DNA from: an uncultured Sphingomonadaceae bacterium
GTDB lineage: Bacteria; Pseudomonadota; Alphaproteobacteria; Sphingomonadales; Sphingomonadaceae
Direction of reading: 5' to 3'
Length of the DNA stretch: 16,553 nucleotides
NCBI GenBank assembly: GCA_938016505.1
Contig: CALLWN010000040.1
Coordinates: forward strand, 1-16,553
In this document: piece by piece, positions 1-6,902 of the stretch
Layout: the number at the start of each line of letters is the position of its first letter
Numbering within the stretch: the first letter of the stretch is position 1
Notes under the pieces: model-generated
Told to the model about the DNA's origin: nothing
The model's input: only the letters and a program-made list of their open reading frames with translations
Databases searched by the model: none
Program-made: the position numbers and the translations under genes

Positions 1-228
1 GACATTGAGCGTGCCGTCCTCGAACCAGCGGATGCCGAAATCGGCCTCCGCGAAGCTCCACTGCGAAACCCTGGTGAAGGGCCGAATCCAGTCGATCCGC
101 ATGGCCTCGCGGCGCCAGAAGCCGTCGGGATCATCGAGCGATTCCCTGTAGAGCCGGGCGTAACTCTCGGCAGTGTAGCGGGCGGCAGCAGCCCACATGG
201 AGGGAACCGGCACAACCGTCTCGTTCAT
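1..228 (-). CDS. acs: Acetyl-CoA synthetase, N-terminal part (runs off window)
   Basis: This is the first 76 codons of an AMP-forming acetyl-CoA synthetase, read on the minus strand from ATG at 228-226; the rest lies before position 1. The enzyme activates acetate with ATP and CoA to acetyl-CoA in the cytoplasm. The visible N-terminus has the family layout: a short leader, then DDPDGFWRREA (about residues 32-42), RIDWIRPFT (44-52) and IRWFEDGTLNV (66-76), which match the ACAS_N domain preceding the AMP-binding domain. The catalytic regions are outside the window. The start lies 4 bp after the panE stop, and a GAAGG ribosome binding site sits inside the panE end (about 236-242), so translation is probably coupled to panE. 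No separate promoter is visible. Family assignment is confident; acs versus propionyl-CoA synthetase cannot be fully excluded from this part. Confidence 0.88.
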   Translation of the reverse strand, partial: MNETVVPVPSMWAAAARYTAESYARLYRESLDDPDGFWRREAMRIDWIRPFTRVSQWSFAEADFGIRWFEDGTLNV

Positions 229-232
229 CGCA

Positions 233-1273
233 TCACCTTCGTTTCCGTGCGGTCTCGCGCAGGTCCCGCAGAAGCGCCGCCGCCGTGATCGGCGGTGCAC
301 CCCCTTCGGCTGCGTGCACGAGTTCGACCATCCGGGCATTGACAGGGGCCCGACGGCCCACCCGCTGTGCGAGTCGGACGACCTCGCCGTTGAGGAAGTC
401 GACTTCGGTCTTGCGGCCCCGCGCCAGGTCATCCGCCATGGACGAGCGGGCATGCGGATCGACACGCGTGCGCCCACCCCCGGCCTGGGCCGCGACATAG
501 AAATAGAGCCGGTCAGGCAGGCTCATGATTGCCGGCATGAGCTGGAGCGGCATCGGAAGCGGATCGACCAGGGTGATTCCGGCGCGGCGGGTGAGCGCCA
601 TCGCCTCGCGCATCGCCATCGCCCACGCCTGCCGGTAGCCGCGCTGACGCAGCTGCTCCATCAGGCTTACGCCCGAGACCGCGTTGACCGCGTTGTTCAG
701 GTTGACGAGGAGTTTGCCCCACTGGATCCCGAGAATGTTGTCGCTCGGCGCGATGGCCACCCCGGCAGCGTCGAACCGCTCGAGGAAAGGTTCGAGATCC
801 GGATGGGCTTCGACGACGAGGCCGCCGACACCCGTGCCGCGGTGGAAGCGCCCAGGCTCGGCCTCGACCACGTTGAAGGGCACCATGCCGCCAAGCACGG
901 TACGCCCGGGGAGCCCAGCCCGGAGCAGTTCGACATTGGCGACCCCGTTCTGGAGCGAGATGACCGGGGCGCGCGGCGGCGCGTGGGCCGCGATGGCGCG
1001 TGCCGCTTCCGCAGTTGCCAGCGACTTGACCGCGACAAGCACGAGGTCGGCGTCGCCGAGGCCCTGCGCGTCGGTCGTGGCTTCGATGTCGCCCGGGGTC
1101 ACGATGAGGTCGAAGCCGTCCATGTCTGATGCGCGCAGACCCTCCGTCGCCTTCGCGACAAGGGCCTCGCGCCCGATCAGGGTCACCCGGGCATGAGGCG
1201 CCAGCCGGACCCCAACATAGGCGCCGACCAGACCGGCACCGAACACCGCGATTTTCGGCAGGCCTCCCGCCAT
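233..1273 (-). CDS. panE: 2-dehydropantoate 2-reductase family protein (PanE/ApbA)
   Basis: A 346-residue NADPH-dependent ketopantoate reductase-type enzyme. The true PanE reduces 2-dehydropantoate to pantoate for pantothenate and CoA synthesis in the cytoplasm. The N-terminal Rossmann fold shows GAGLVG at residues 12-17. The catalytic-lysine region WGKLLVNLNNAVNAVSG places Lys187 where the family active-site lysine sits, followed by the conserved asparagines of the C-terminal ApbA domain. I chose ATG at 1273 rather than GTG at 1282 because GGAGGAGG (1290-1283) is 9 nt from the ATG but touches the GTG. The protein is longer than the roughly 300 residues of E. coli PanE, and this long subgroup includes paralogues of unproven substrate, so the pantoate role is inferred. 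It is followed after 4 bp by acetyl-CoA synthetase and lies divergent from a quinone oxidoreductase. Confidence 0.85.
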   Translation of the reverse strand: MAGGLPKIAVFGAGLVGAYVGVRLAPHARVTLIGREALVAKATEGLRASDMDGFDLIVTPGDIEATTDAQGLGDADLVLVAVKSLATAEAARAIAAHAPPRAPVISLQNGVANVELLRAGLPGRTVLGGMVPFNVVEAEPGRFHRGTGVGGLVVEAHPDLEPFLERFDAAGVAIAPSDNILGIQWGKLLVNLNNAVNAVSGVSLMEQLRQRGYRQAWAMAMREAMALTRRAGITLVDPLPMPLQLMPAIMSLPDRLYFYVAAQAGGGRTRVDPHARSSMADDLARGRKTEVDFLNGEVVRLAQRVGRRAPVNARMVELVHAAEGGAPPITAAALLRDLRETARKRR

Positions 1274-1281
1274 TGCCCGCA

Positions 1282-1290
1282 CCCTCCTCC
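1282..1290 (-). promoter_or_regulatory. Ribosome binding site deciding the panE start
   Basis: On the minus strand this reads GGAGGAGGG, a near-perfect anti-Shine-Dalgarno match. It lies about 9 nt before ATG at 1273 and abuts or overlaps the alternative GTG at 1282, which favours the ATG. Confidence 0.7.
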
Positions 1291-1321
1291 TTGCCTATCC
1301 CCATAGCGAAGGGAGACGCGC

Positions 1322-2296
1322 ATGAAAGCCCTGCTCTGCACCCGTCACGGCGACCCCGAGCTTCTCGAATGGCAGGAGGTGCCCGACCCGGCGCCCGGGC
1401 CCGGTGAGGTGCTTGTGCGGGTGGCAGCGGCCGGGGTCAATTTCCCGGAAACGCTCATCATCCGCAACCTCTACCAGTTCAAGCCGCCACTCCCGTTCGT
1501 GCCTGGTGGCGAGGCTGCCGGAACCGTGGAGGCGGTGGGCGAAGGCGTGACGCGTTTTGCGCCCGGGGATCAAGTGATCGCGATGACCGGCACCGGCGCC
1601 TTCGCCGAAAAGCTTGTCGCCGCCGAGCACCAGTGCGTGCCAGTGCCCGGGGGGCTGCCGATGGACCTCGCAGCGGGTGTCACCATGACCTACGGCACCT
1701 CCCACCATGCGCTCAAACAGCGGGCCATGCTGCGGGCAGGAGAGACGCTCCTCGTGCTGGGCGCCGCCGGCGGAGTCGGGCTCGCCGCAGTGGAGCTGGG
1801 CAAGCTGATGGGTGCCCGGGTGATTGCCGCTGCCTCGACTGACGAGAAGCTCTCGCTTGCCAGAGCCCATGGCGCCGACGAGGGAGTGAACTATGAGCGC
1901 GAGGACCTGAAGGAGCGGGTCAAGGCGCTGACGGGAGGGAAGGGCGCCGATGTCATCTACGATCCCGTCGGCGACCGGTTTGCCGAGCCTGCCTTCCGCT
2001 CGATCGCCTGGAATGGCCGCTACCTCGTGGTCGGCTTTGCTGCCGGCGAAATTCCGAAGCTTCCGCTCAACCTGCCGCTCATCAAGGGGGCTGCGATCGT
2101 CGGCGTGTTCTGGGGCGCCTTCACCATGCACGAGCCCGAAGTCCACCGCGCCAACATGGCGGAGCTGGTGGGATGGCTGGCCGAGGGGCGGCTCAAGCCG
2201 CATGTCGGGGCGCGCCTGCCGCTTGCAGAGGGCGGCAAGGCCATCCGCATGCTGATGGAACGCAAGGCGATGGGGAAGGTCATCCTGACCGCGTGA
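1322..2296 (+). CDS. Zinc-independent NADPH:quinone oxidoreductase family (MDR superfamily)
   Basis: A 324-residue medium-chain dehydrogenase/reductase of the quinone oxidoreductase (QOR/zeta-crystallin) type. These cytosolic enzymes use NADPH to reduce quinones or enoyl/enone substrates. The N-terminal GroES-like domain has PGPGEVLVRVAAAGVNFPE (about 24-42) with no catalytic-zinc cysteine, and PFVPGGEAAGTVEAVG follows. The cofactor fold has AAGGVG at residues 148-153, the QOR version of the nucleotide loop. The length is normal for the family. ATG 1322 is preceded at 6 nt by AAGGGAG (1309-1315). It is divergent from panE across only 48 bp, so the two promoters must overlap each other or the coding starts. 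Its 3' end overlaps the convergent GST gene by 17 bp. The exact substrate is unknown. Confidence 0.88.
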   Translation: MKALLCTRHGDPELLEWQEVPDPAPGPGEVLVRVAAAGVNFPETLIIRNLYQFKPPLPFVPGGEAAGTVEAVGEGVTRFAPGDQVIAMTGTGAFAEKLVAAEHQCVPVPGGLPMDLAAGVTMTYGTSHHALKQRAMLRAGETLLVLGAAGGVGLAAVELGKLMGARVIAAASTDEKLSLARAHGADEGVNYEREDLKERVKALTGGKGADVIYDPVGDRFAEPAFRSIAWNGRYLVVGFAAGEIPKLPLNLPLIKGAAIVGVFWGAFTMHEPEVHRANMAELVGWLAEGRLKPHVGARLPLAEGGKAIRMLMERKAMGKVILTA

Positions 2297-2993
2297 TCGA
2301 AATCCCCTCCGGCGGGGCGGCAGAGTCGACCCGCCGGCACCAGTCGTCGAACCTTGGCCGCGCGGCCCGCAGCGCCTTCCCCTCCACGGTGCGGTCGAGC
2401 ACGTTCGTCATCACGCGCACGGCGATGTCGGCATTCGAGAGGCGCGGCCCGGCGAGCCAGTCGACGCCGTCGAGCCAGCCCTCGAGCGCATCGTAGAGGA
2501 CAGCAAGATCTGCGACGACCGTCGCCTCCGACTTGCGGCCGAGCCCTTGCGCCTTCGCCACCTTCGAGATGGCGCCGGGGATCGCCCGGGCGAGCAAGCC
2601 CCGTGCAAACCCCTTTTCGTGGGCAAGCAGGTCCTCGACGAACCACGTCCGGTTCTGGGGCCATGGGCGCATGGTGAGATCGTAGAAATAGAGGCTCTCG
2701 TCGGCCCAGTCCTCAAGAAGAGTGGCGAGCGCCGCGTCGCGCGGGTGGTCCGGGGCAAGCTGCGGCGTCGGAAACGCGCAGTCGAGATGGCGGAGAATGT
2801 CCGTCGAGTCGACGATGGTCCGGCCATCGTGCACCAAGGCCGGGAACTTGCCTGTGGGCGAGATGGCGCGATGGGCGTTGCGCTTGGAGATCATCACCTC
2901 AACCACGTCGAAGGTGAGACCCTTGAAGCGGAGAGCCCGCCGAACCTTGTCAGCGTAGGGAGAAATCTCGAACTGATAGAGCGTGATGGGCAT
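2280..2993 (-). CDS. Glutathione S-transferase family protein
   Basis: A 237-residue two-domain GST-like protein. The N-terminal thioredoxin fold begins LYQFEISPYADKVRRAL (5-21), with Ser11 in the usual active-site position at the start of helix 1. PTGKFPALVHDG follows with the cis-proline, and then DSTDILRHLD, the glutathione gamma-glutamyl binding segment. The all-helical C-terminal domain contains a long helix pair and GPRLSNADIAVR, the typical N-capping segment of helix 6. It probably binds glutathione in the cytoplasm; its substrate is unknown. The ATG (2993-2991) shares one base with the moaE stop (TGATG), so it is the last gene of the pgsA-moaD-moaE chain. The last 17 bp overlap the convergent quinone oxidoreductase. 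Confidence 0.86.
   Translation of the reverse strand: MPITLYQFEISPYADKVRRALRFKGLTFDVVEVMISKRNAHRAISPTGKFPALVHDGRTIVDSTDILRHLDCAFPTPQLAPDHPRDAALATLLEDWADESLYFYDLTMRPWPQNRTWFVEDLLAHEKGFARGLLARAIPGAISKVAKAQGLGRKSEATVVADLAVLYDALEGWLDGVDWLAGPRLSNADIAVRVMTNVLDRTVEGKALRAARPRFDDWCRRVDSAAPPEGISITRSG
2309..2337. terminator. 8-bp GC inverted repeat just after the qor stop, inside the GST 3' end
   Basis: CCGGCGGG (2309-2316) and CCCGCCGG (2330-2337) are perfect inverted repeats around a 13-nt loop. The structure begins 12 nt after the stop of the plus-strand quinone oxidoreductase and lies within the last codons of the convergent GST gene. It could act as a 3' stem or terminator for the oxidoreductase transcript. 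There is no T-tract after it, and hairpins of this size occur by chance in such GC-rich DNA, so the role is tentative. Confidence 0.3.
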
Positions 2994-3430
2994 CAGTCCT
3001 CCCCTTCGGTCGCAATCCAGCGCGCGGCAGCAGCGTCATCGCTCGCTTTTGCCTCGACCCAGCCGCTTGCACCCTTCTTCCAGAAGGGCGCCGAGGTCTT
3101 GAGCCAGTCCATCAGGAACGTCGCACCCTCGAACGCGGCTGCCCGATGCGCCGAGGCCGTGCCGACAAGGACGATCCCCTCCCCGACATCGAGCGGGCCG
3201 AACCGGTGGATGACGGTTGCGCCAAGCAGCGGCCAGCGCGCCCGCGCGTCGGCGAGACGGGCGGCAATCTGCCGTTCGGCCATGGCTGGGTAGTGGTCGA
3301 GCATGAGCGGCTCATCGCGGACCTGGCCGGTAAAGACGACGACCGCGCCGACACGGGGGGCAAGCCCTGAGAGGCGTGCATGTTCATGTGCAATGTCAAA
3401 GCGCTCCGCCTGGACACTGATCCTGAACAT
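2993..3430 (-). CDS. moaE: Molybdopterin synthase catalytic subunit MoaE
   Basis: A 145-residue MoaE, the large subunit of molybdopterin synthase. With thiocarboxylated MoaD it inserts the dithiolene sulfurs into cyclic pyranopterin monophosphate in molybdenum cofactor synthesis. Visible motifs are GAVVVFTGQVRD (about 28-39), LDHYPAMAE, VIHRFGPLDVGE, the SAHR segment, and LKTSAPFWKK, whose lysines correspond to the catalytic pair Lys119/Lys126 of E. coli MoaE. WVEAKASD closes the conserved core. The length fits the family. The ATG at 3430-3428 shares a base with the moaD stop and the stop shares a base with the GST start, so all three genes are translationally coupled. It is most likely expressed together with its partner moaD. 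Confidence 0.95.
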   Translation of the reverse strand: MFRISVQAERFDIAHEHARLSGLAPRVGAVVVFTGQVRDEPLMLDHYPAMAERQIAARLADARARWPLLGATVIHRFGPLDVGEGIVLVGTASAHRAAAFEGATFLMDWLKTSAPFWKKGASGWVEAKASDDAAAARWIATEGED

Positions 3431-3684
3431 CAGCCGCCCGTGACCGGCGGGAAGATGGCGACCTCGTCACCTGGCCGCACCGGAGCATCCCAGCCGGCGA
3501 ACTCCTGGTTCACTGCTGCGCGCAGGCGGGAGAGATCGGCGAGTGCCCGACCATGGCCCGGGCTTCGCGCCCGCAGCGCCTCGACCAACGCGCGGAGCGG
3601 CAGCGGGGCCTCGAGTGGGATCTCCTCGCGGTCGGTGCCGACCTGTTCACGCACCCAGGCGAAATAGAGGAGCGCCACTGCCAC
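3430..3684 (-). CDS. moaD: Molybdopterin synthase sulfur carrier subunit MoaD
   Basis: An 84-residue ubiquitin-fold sulfur carrier. It starts VALLYFAWVREQVG and ends in FPPVTGG, the C-terminal Gly-Gly tail that is adenylated and thiocarboxylated by MoeB/MoaE-pathway enzymes before sulfur transfer in MoaE. The start is GTG at 3684-3682; a second in-frame GTG two codons later is an alternative. It lies 3 bp after the pgsA stop, and its own stop overlaps the moaE ATG (TGATG). The pairing with moaE and the intact GG tail make the identity firm despite the small size. Confidence 0.93.
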   Translation of the reverse strand: MAVALLYFAWVREQVGTDREEIPLEAPLPLRALVEALRARSPGHGRALADLSRLRAAVNQEFAGWDAPVRPGDEVAIFPPVTGG

Positions 3685-3687
3685 GCG

Positions 3688-4248
3688 TCAATCCATGTGC
3701 CGCAGGCCGGTGCGCAGATAGTCCCACCCGGTGATGAGGGTGAGCGCAGCAGCCAGAAACAGCGCCACGAGCCCGAGTTCGTGCACCGGGAGGCCGGGCA
3801 CGAACCGCGCGCTTGCCTCGCCGAGGATGAGGGCGCCAAGCGCGAACATCTGGAGGCCGGTCTTCCACTTGGCGAGCCGCGACACCGGAACCGAGACGTT
3901 GAGGCCGGCCAGAAACTCCCTGAGCCCGGAAACCGCGATCTCGCGCAGGATGATCACGAGCGCAGGCAGCATGGTCCAGCCCTTGATCGCGTCGTTGTGG
4001 ATCAGCATGACAATCACGCTCACCACCATGATCTTGTCGGCGATCGGGTCGAGAAAGATGCCGAGCTTCGAGACCGTCCCCTGCGCCCGGGCCAGGTAGC
4101 CGTCGATATAGTCTGTTACGCCGGCAATACAGAAGAGCGTAAAGGCAAGGAGATAGGTGATCCAGTTGCCTTCCCACATGAGGATGACGAACAGGGGGAC
4201 CGCGAGAATCCGCGAGAGCGTCAGCAGATTGGGGAGGCTGGACAGCAC
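3688..4248 (-). CDS. pgsA: CDP-diacylglycerol--glycerol-3-phosphate 3-phosphatidyltransferase
   Basis: A 186-residue integral membrane enzyme that makes phosphatidylglycerophosphate from CDP-diacylglycerol and glycerol 3-phosphate, the committed step to phosphatidylglycerol and cardiolipin. The CDP-alcohol phosphotransferase signature is complete: TDYIDGYLAR followed by GIFLDPIADK, i.e. D-x2-D-G-x2-A-R-x8-G-x3-D-x3-D. Hydrophobic stretches around residues 8-25, 30-46, 80-105 and 145-170 fit the multi-pass topology. The typical N-terminus LSSLPNLLTLSRI supports GTG at 4248-4246, with GAAGG 5 nt upstream. It is the first gene of the minus-strand operon pgsA-moaD-moaE-GST and lies divergent from a nitroreductase across about 50 bp. 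Confidence 0.94.
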   Translation of the reverse strand: MLSSLPNLLTLSRILAVPLFVILMWEGNWITYLLAFTLFCIAGVTDYIDGYLARAQGTVSKLGIFLDPIADKIMVVSVIVMLIHNDAIKGWTMLPALVIILREIAVSGLREFLAGLNVSVPVSRLAKWKTGLQMFALGALILGEASARFVPGLPVHELGLVALFLAAALTLITGWDYLRTGLRHMD

Positions 4249-4298
4249 CTCGGCCTTCTAGGCAATCCGCCGGGGCCTCACAACAGCGGGAGAGAGTG

Positions 4299-4970
4299 AT
4301 GAGGGTGAGCGAAGCGGTCGAAAGCCGACAGTCGGTGCGTGGCTTTCTCGACAGGCCCGTCGATCCAGCCGTGATCCGCCGGGTTGTCGAGGCTGCAGCG
4401 CGGGCACCTTCTGGCGGCAACCTCCAGCCTTGGCACATCGACGTGATCGGGGGGGAGCCGCTTGCCGAGCTCAAGGCGATCATGGCGCGACGGGTGGTGG
4501 AAGCACCGGGGGGAGAGCCGACCGAGTATGACATCTACCCCAGGACGCTGCCATCGCCCTACCGGGACTACCGCTTTCAGGTGGGTGAGGGGCTCTATGG
4601 CGCGCTTGGCATCCCGCGCGAGGAAAAGGCCAAACGGATGATGTGGTTCGCGCGCAATTTCCAGTTTTTCGGAGCTCCTGTTGCGCTGTTCTGCTCGGTT
4701 GCGAAGACCATGGGTCCGCCGCAATGGTCCGATCTCGGCATGTATCTCCAGACCCTCATGCTGCTGCTGCGCGAGGAGGGGCTCGACAGCTGCCCGCAGG
4801 AGTGCTGGGCCATCTATCCGGAAACGATCCGCGCCTTCCTCCAGCTTCCAGACGAGCGGATGCTGTTCTGCGGGATGGCGATCGGCTTTCGCGATCCGGC
4901 CGATCCGGCCAACAGCTTCCGGTCGGCGCGCGCGCCGCTGGAGGCCTTTGCGACCTTTCACGGGATTTGA
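4299..4970 (+). CDS. Nitroreductase family FMN-dependent oxidoreductase
   Basis: A 223-residue flavoprotein of the nitroreductase superfamily, probably an FMN-binding cytosolic homodimer using NAD(P)H. Seen in the sequence: RQSVRGF near residues 10-16 (the RxSxRxF FMN-phosphate segment), PSGGNLQPWH (about 35-44), a central helix with DLGMYLQTLMLLL, SCPQECWAIYP and the C-terminal GMAIGFRDP. The length is normal. ATG 4299 is preferred over GTG 4296 because GGGAG (4288-4292) is spaced 6 nt from it. The natural substrate cannot be read from sequence. It points toward lipA, 79 bp downstream on the same strand, and could be co-transcribed with it. Confidence 0.88.
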   Translation: MRVSEAVESRQSVRGFLDRPVDPAVIRRVVEAAARAPSGGNLQPWHIDVIGGEPLAELKAIMARRVVEAPGGEPTEYDIYPRTLPSPYRDYRFQVGEGLYGALGIPREEKAKRMMWFARNFQFFGAPVALFCSVAKTMGPPQWSDLGMYLQTLMLLLREEGLDSCPQECWAIYPETIRAFLQLPDERMLFCGMAIGFRDPADPANSFRSARAPLEAFATFHGI

Positions 4971-5049
4971 TCATGGGCTCTGACGTGCCACTTGCCGCGC
5001 CCGCAAGCCGCAATTGCCGGGCGCAGCGCATACGCCTAGGTTGCGGAAT

Positions 5050-5973
5050 GTGACTGACCTTGCGCCCCTCCGCTTCACCCGCAAGCCCGAATGGCTGCGG
5101 GTTCGTGCTCCCTCCTCGCCGGCATTCCGCGAAACCAAGGCGCTGATGCGGCGCCTCGGGCTCAACACGGTGTGCGAAGAGGCTGCCTGCCCCAACATCG
5201 GCGAGTGCTGGCAGCAGAAGCACGCCACCGTCATGATCCTGGGTGATACGTGCACGCGGGCCTGCGCCTTCTGCAACGTCAAGACGGGGATGCCCGGGCC
5301 GGTCGACCCGCTCGAGCCGGTCCATGTCGCCGAGGCAGCAGCCGAACTCGGCCTTGCCCATATCGTGGTCACGTCGGTCGACCGTGACGACCTGCCTGAC
5401 GGTGGCGCATCGCAGTTCGTGAAGGTGATCGAGGCGATTCGGGCGCGGGCACCTGCAACCACGATCGAGATCCTCACCCCCGATTTCCGCAACAAGGCAG
5501 ACGCTGCAGTCGAGGCGATCGTCGCCGCCCGGCCCGATGTCTACAACCACAATCTCGAGACCGTGCCGCGGCTCTACCCCACAATCCGCCCGGGTGCGCG
5601 CTACTATCACTCGCTTCGGCTGCTCGAGCGGGTGAAGGTGCTCGATCCTTCGCTCTTCACCAAGTCGGGCCTGATGGTTGGTCTTGGCGAAGAGCGCCTC
5701 GAGATGCACCAGGTCATGGACGACATGCGTTCGGCCGGAGTCGACTTCCTGACCATCGGCCAGTATCTCCAGCCGACCCCCCGTCATGCGCCCGTGGCCG
5801 AGTTCTTGCCTCCGTCGGTGTTTGCAAGCTATCGGACCATTGCCGAGGCCAAGGGATTCCTCCTCGTTGCGGCAAGCCCGCTGACGCGTTCAAGCCACCA
5901 TGCCGGCGAGGATTTCGCCCGCCTCAGGGCGGCCCGTGCGGCTCGACTGGCGCGGACCCCCGCCGTTGCCTAG
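5050..5973 (+). CDS. lipA: Lipoyl synthase (radical SAM)
   Basis: A 307-residue lipoyl synthase, which inserts two sulfurs into protein-bound octanoyl groups of 2-oxoacid dehydrogenases and the glycine cleavage H protein. The auxiliary [4Fe-4S] cluster ligands are C42, C47 and C53 ([12 protein letters not shown]), and the radical SAM cluster is C68, C72 and C75 (CTRACAFC). The C-terminal RSSY motif, whose serine binds the auxiliary cluster, reads RSSHHA (280-285), a Tyr-to-His change. I chose GTG 5050 because conserved LipA sequence starts soon after it and upstream codons look non-coding; TTG 5041 or 5014 remain possible. The ribosome binding site is weak (AGG at 5038-5040). Its stop lies inside the start region of ratA. 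Confidence 0.94.
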   Translation: MTDLAPLRFTRKPEWLRVRAPSSPAFRETKALMRRLGLNTVCEEAACPNIGECWQQKHATVMILGDTCTRACAFCNVKTGMPGPVDPLEPVHVAEAAAELGLAHIVVTSVDRDDLPDGGASQFVKVIEAIRARAPATTIEILTPDFRNKADAAVEAIVAARPDVYNHNLETVPRLYPTIRPGARYYHSLRLLERVKVLDPSLFTKSGLMVGLGEERLEMHQVMDDMRSAGVDFLTIGQYLQPTPRHAPVAEFLPPSVFASYRTIAEAKGFLLVAASPLTRSSHHAGEDFARLRAARAARLARTPAVA

Positions 5974-6427
5974 CCACCGGGAGGAGCGTTTCCTCCCTTT
6001 CACACCCGAACAGCTGTTCGACCTCGTCGTCGATGTCGGCGCCTACCCGCAGTTCCTGCCGTGGGTCGCTGCGACCAGGATCCGCGAGCGGAGCGCAACC
6101 CACATGGTTGCCGACATGTCGGTGGGTTTCCGGGCCATCCGCGAGACCTTCACGAGCCGGGTCACGCTGGAGCGGCCGAGCGCGATCCATGTCGACTATG
6201 TGAGCGGACCGTTGAAGCATCTCTCCAACGACTGGAGCTTCGCCCCGGAAGCGGGGGGCACGCGGGTCCGATTCGCTGTCGAATTCAGCTTTCGTTCCCG
6301 CCTGTTCGAGCGGCTGGCCGGCGCCGTCTTCCACGAAGCCTTCCGTCACATGGTCGCCGCCTTCGAGGCGCGGGCCCGCACGCTCTATGGCGATCCGGTC
6401 AGGGGAGTAGCAGGCGCAGTGCAATGA
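5966..6427 (+). CDS. RatA/COQ10-type ubiquinone-binding START-domain protein
   Basis: A protein of about 153 residues of the polyketide cyclase/START family, related to mitochondrial COQ10 and to proteobacterial RatA. COQ10 proteins bind ubiquinone and support respiration; E. coli RatA was also described as a ribosome-association toxin. Family landmarks are [18 protein letters not shown] at the start, [25 protein letters not shown], and a C-terminal amphipathic helix with [16 protein letters not shown]. Homology favours TTG 5966, overlapping the lipA stop by 8 bases. GTG 5936, with a better ribosome binding site (AGGG at 5926-5929), and ATG 5900 are alternatives. It is probably co-transcribed with lipA. 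The last 29 bp overlap the convergent cinA-type gene. Confidence 0.85.
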   Translation: MPSHREERFLPFTPEQLFDLVVDVGAYPQFLPWVAATRIRERSATHMVADMSVGFRAIRETFTSRVTLERPSAIHVDYVSGPLKHLSNDWSFAPEAGGTRVRFAVEFSFRSRLFERLAGAVFHEAFRHMVAAFEARARTLYGDPVRGVAGAVQ

Positions 6428-6902
6428 GCACGGCCTGGCGGCGGATCTCGTCGCGGCCGAGGTCTCCGAGCTCGTGCACGTCGGCGAGATGGCCATCTTC
6501 CGAGACCCCGCCGTCCGGGCCCTTCAGTGCGCGCGCAAACACCACGGTGCCGACGGGCTTCTTCCCCGTGCCGCCGGCCGGGCCGGCAATGCCGGAGATG
6601 GAAACCGCCACGTCGGCCTTGCTCCGTTCGATCGCCCCGGCGGCCATGGCCCAGGCCGTTGCCTCGGACACGGCGCCAAGCGTTGCGAGGATCTCCTCGG
6701 AGACGCCGAGCATCTCGACCTTGGCCTCGTTGGAATAGGTGACGAAGCCGCGGTCGAACACTTCGGATGCCCCGGGAACGGCCGTGATTGCGCCCGCGAC
6801 AAGCCCGCCCGTGCAGCTTTCGGCAACCGCAATCCGGCGCCCGGCTTCGCGGTTTGCCTCGACCACGCGGGTGGCCAGCGCTCTCATCTCGGTGTCGATC
6901 AT
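6399..6902 (-). CDS. CinA C-terminal family protein (NMN deamidase, PncC type)
   Basis: A 167-residue stand-alone CinA C-terminal domain without the N-terminal molybdopterin-binding-like domain of full CinA. Proteins of this family hydrolyse nicotinamide mononucleotide to nicotinic acid mononucleotide in pyridine-nucleotide recycling. Motifs: [11 protein letters not shown] (27-37) with the conserved Ser29, [16 protein letters not shown] (52-67), [12 protein letters not shown], and [18 protein letters not shown] (103-120), where the common GPGGG reads GPAGG. ATG 6902-6900 overlaps the ispDF stop by 4 bases (ATGA), so it is the second gene of that operon. It converges on the RatA-type gene with a 29-bp overlap. 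NMN deamidase activity is inferred from the family. Confidence 0.9.
   Translation of the reverse strand: MIDTEMRALATRVVEANREAGRRIAVAESCTGGLVAGAITAVPGASEVFDRGFVTYSNEAKVEMLGVSEEILATLGAVSEATAWAMAAGAIERSKADVAVSISGIAGPAGGTGKKPVGTVVFARALKGPDGGVSEDGHLADVHELGDLGRDEIRRQAVLIALRLLLP

Noticed and set aside
197..1129. Long open frame opposite the panE-like gene on the plus strand
   Set aside because: It is rich in Arg, His and Asp, typical of the antisense frame of GC-rich coding DNA; the minus-strand frame has clear ApbA motifs.
2241..2258. 18-bp near-palindrome CCATCcGCATGCtGATGG in qor
   Set aside because: It lies inside codons and a dyad of this quality is expected about once or twice by chance in a window this size.
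4756..5787. 343-codon open frame opposite the nitroreductase end and lipA
   Set aside because: It covers DNA with unmistakable LipA cysteine motifs on the other strand and shows no recognisable domain of its own.
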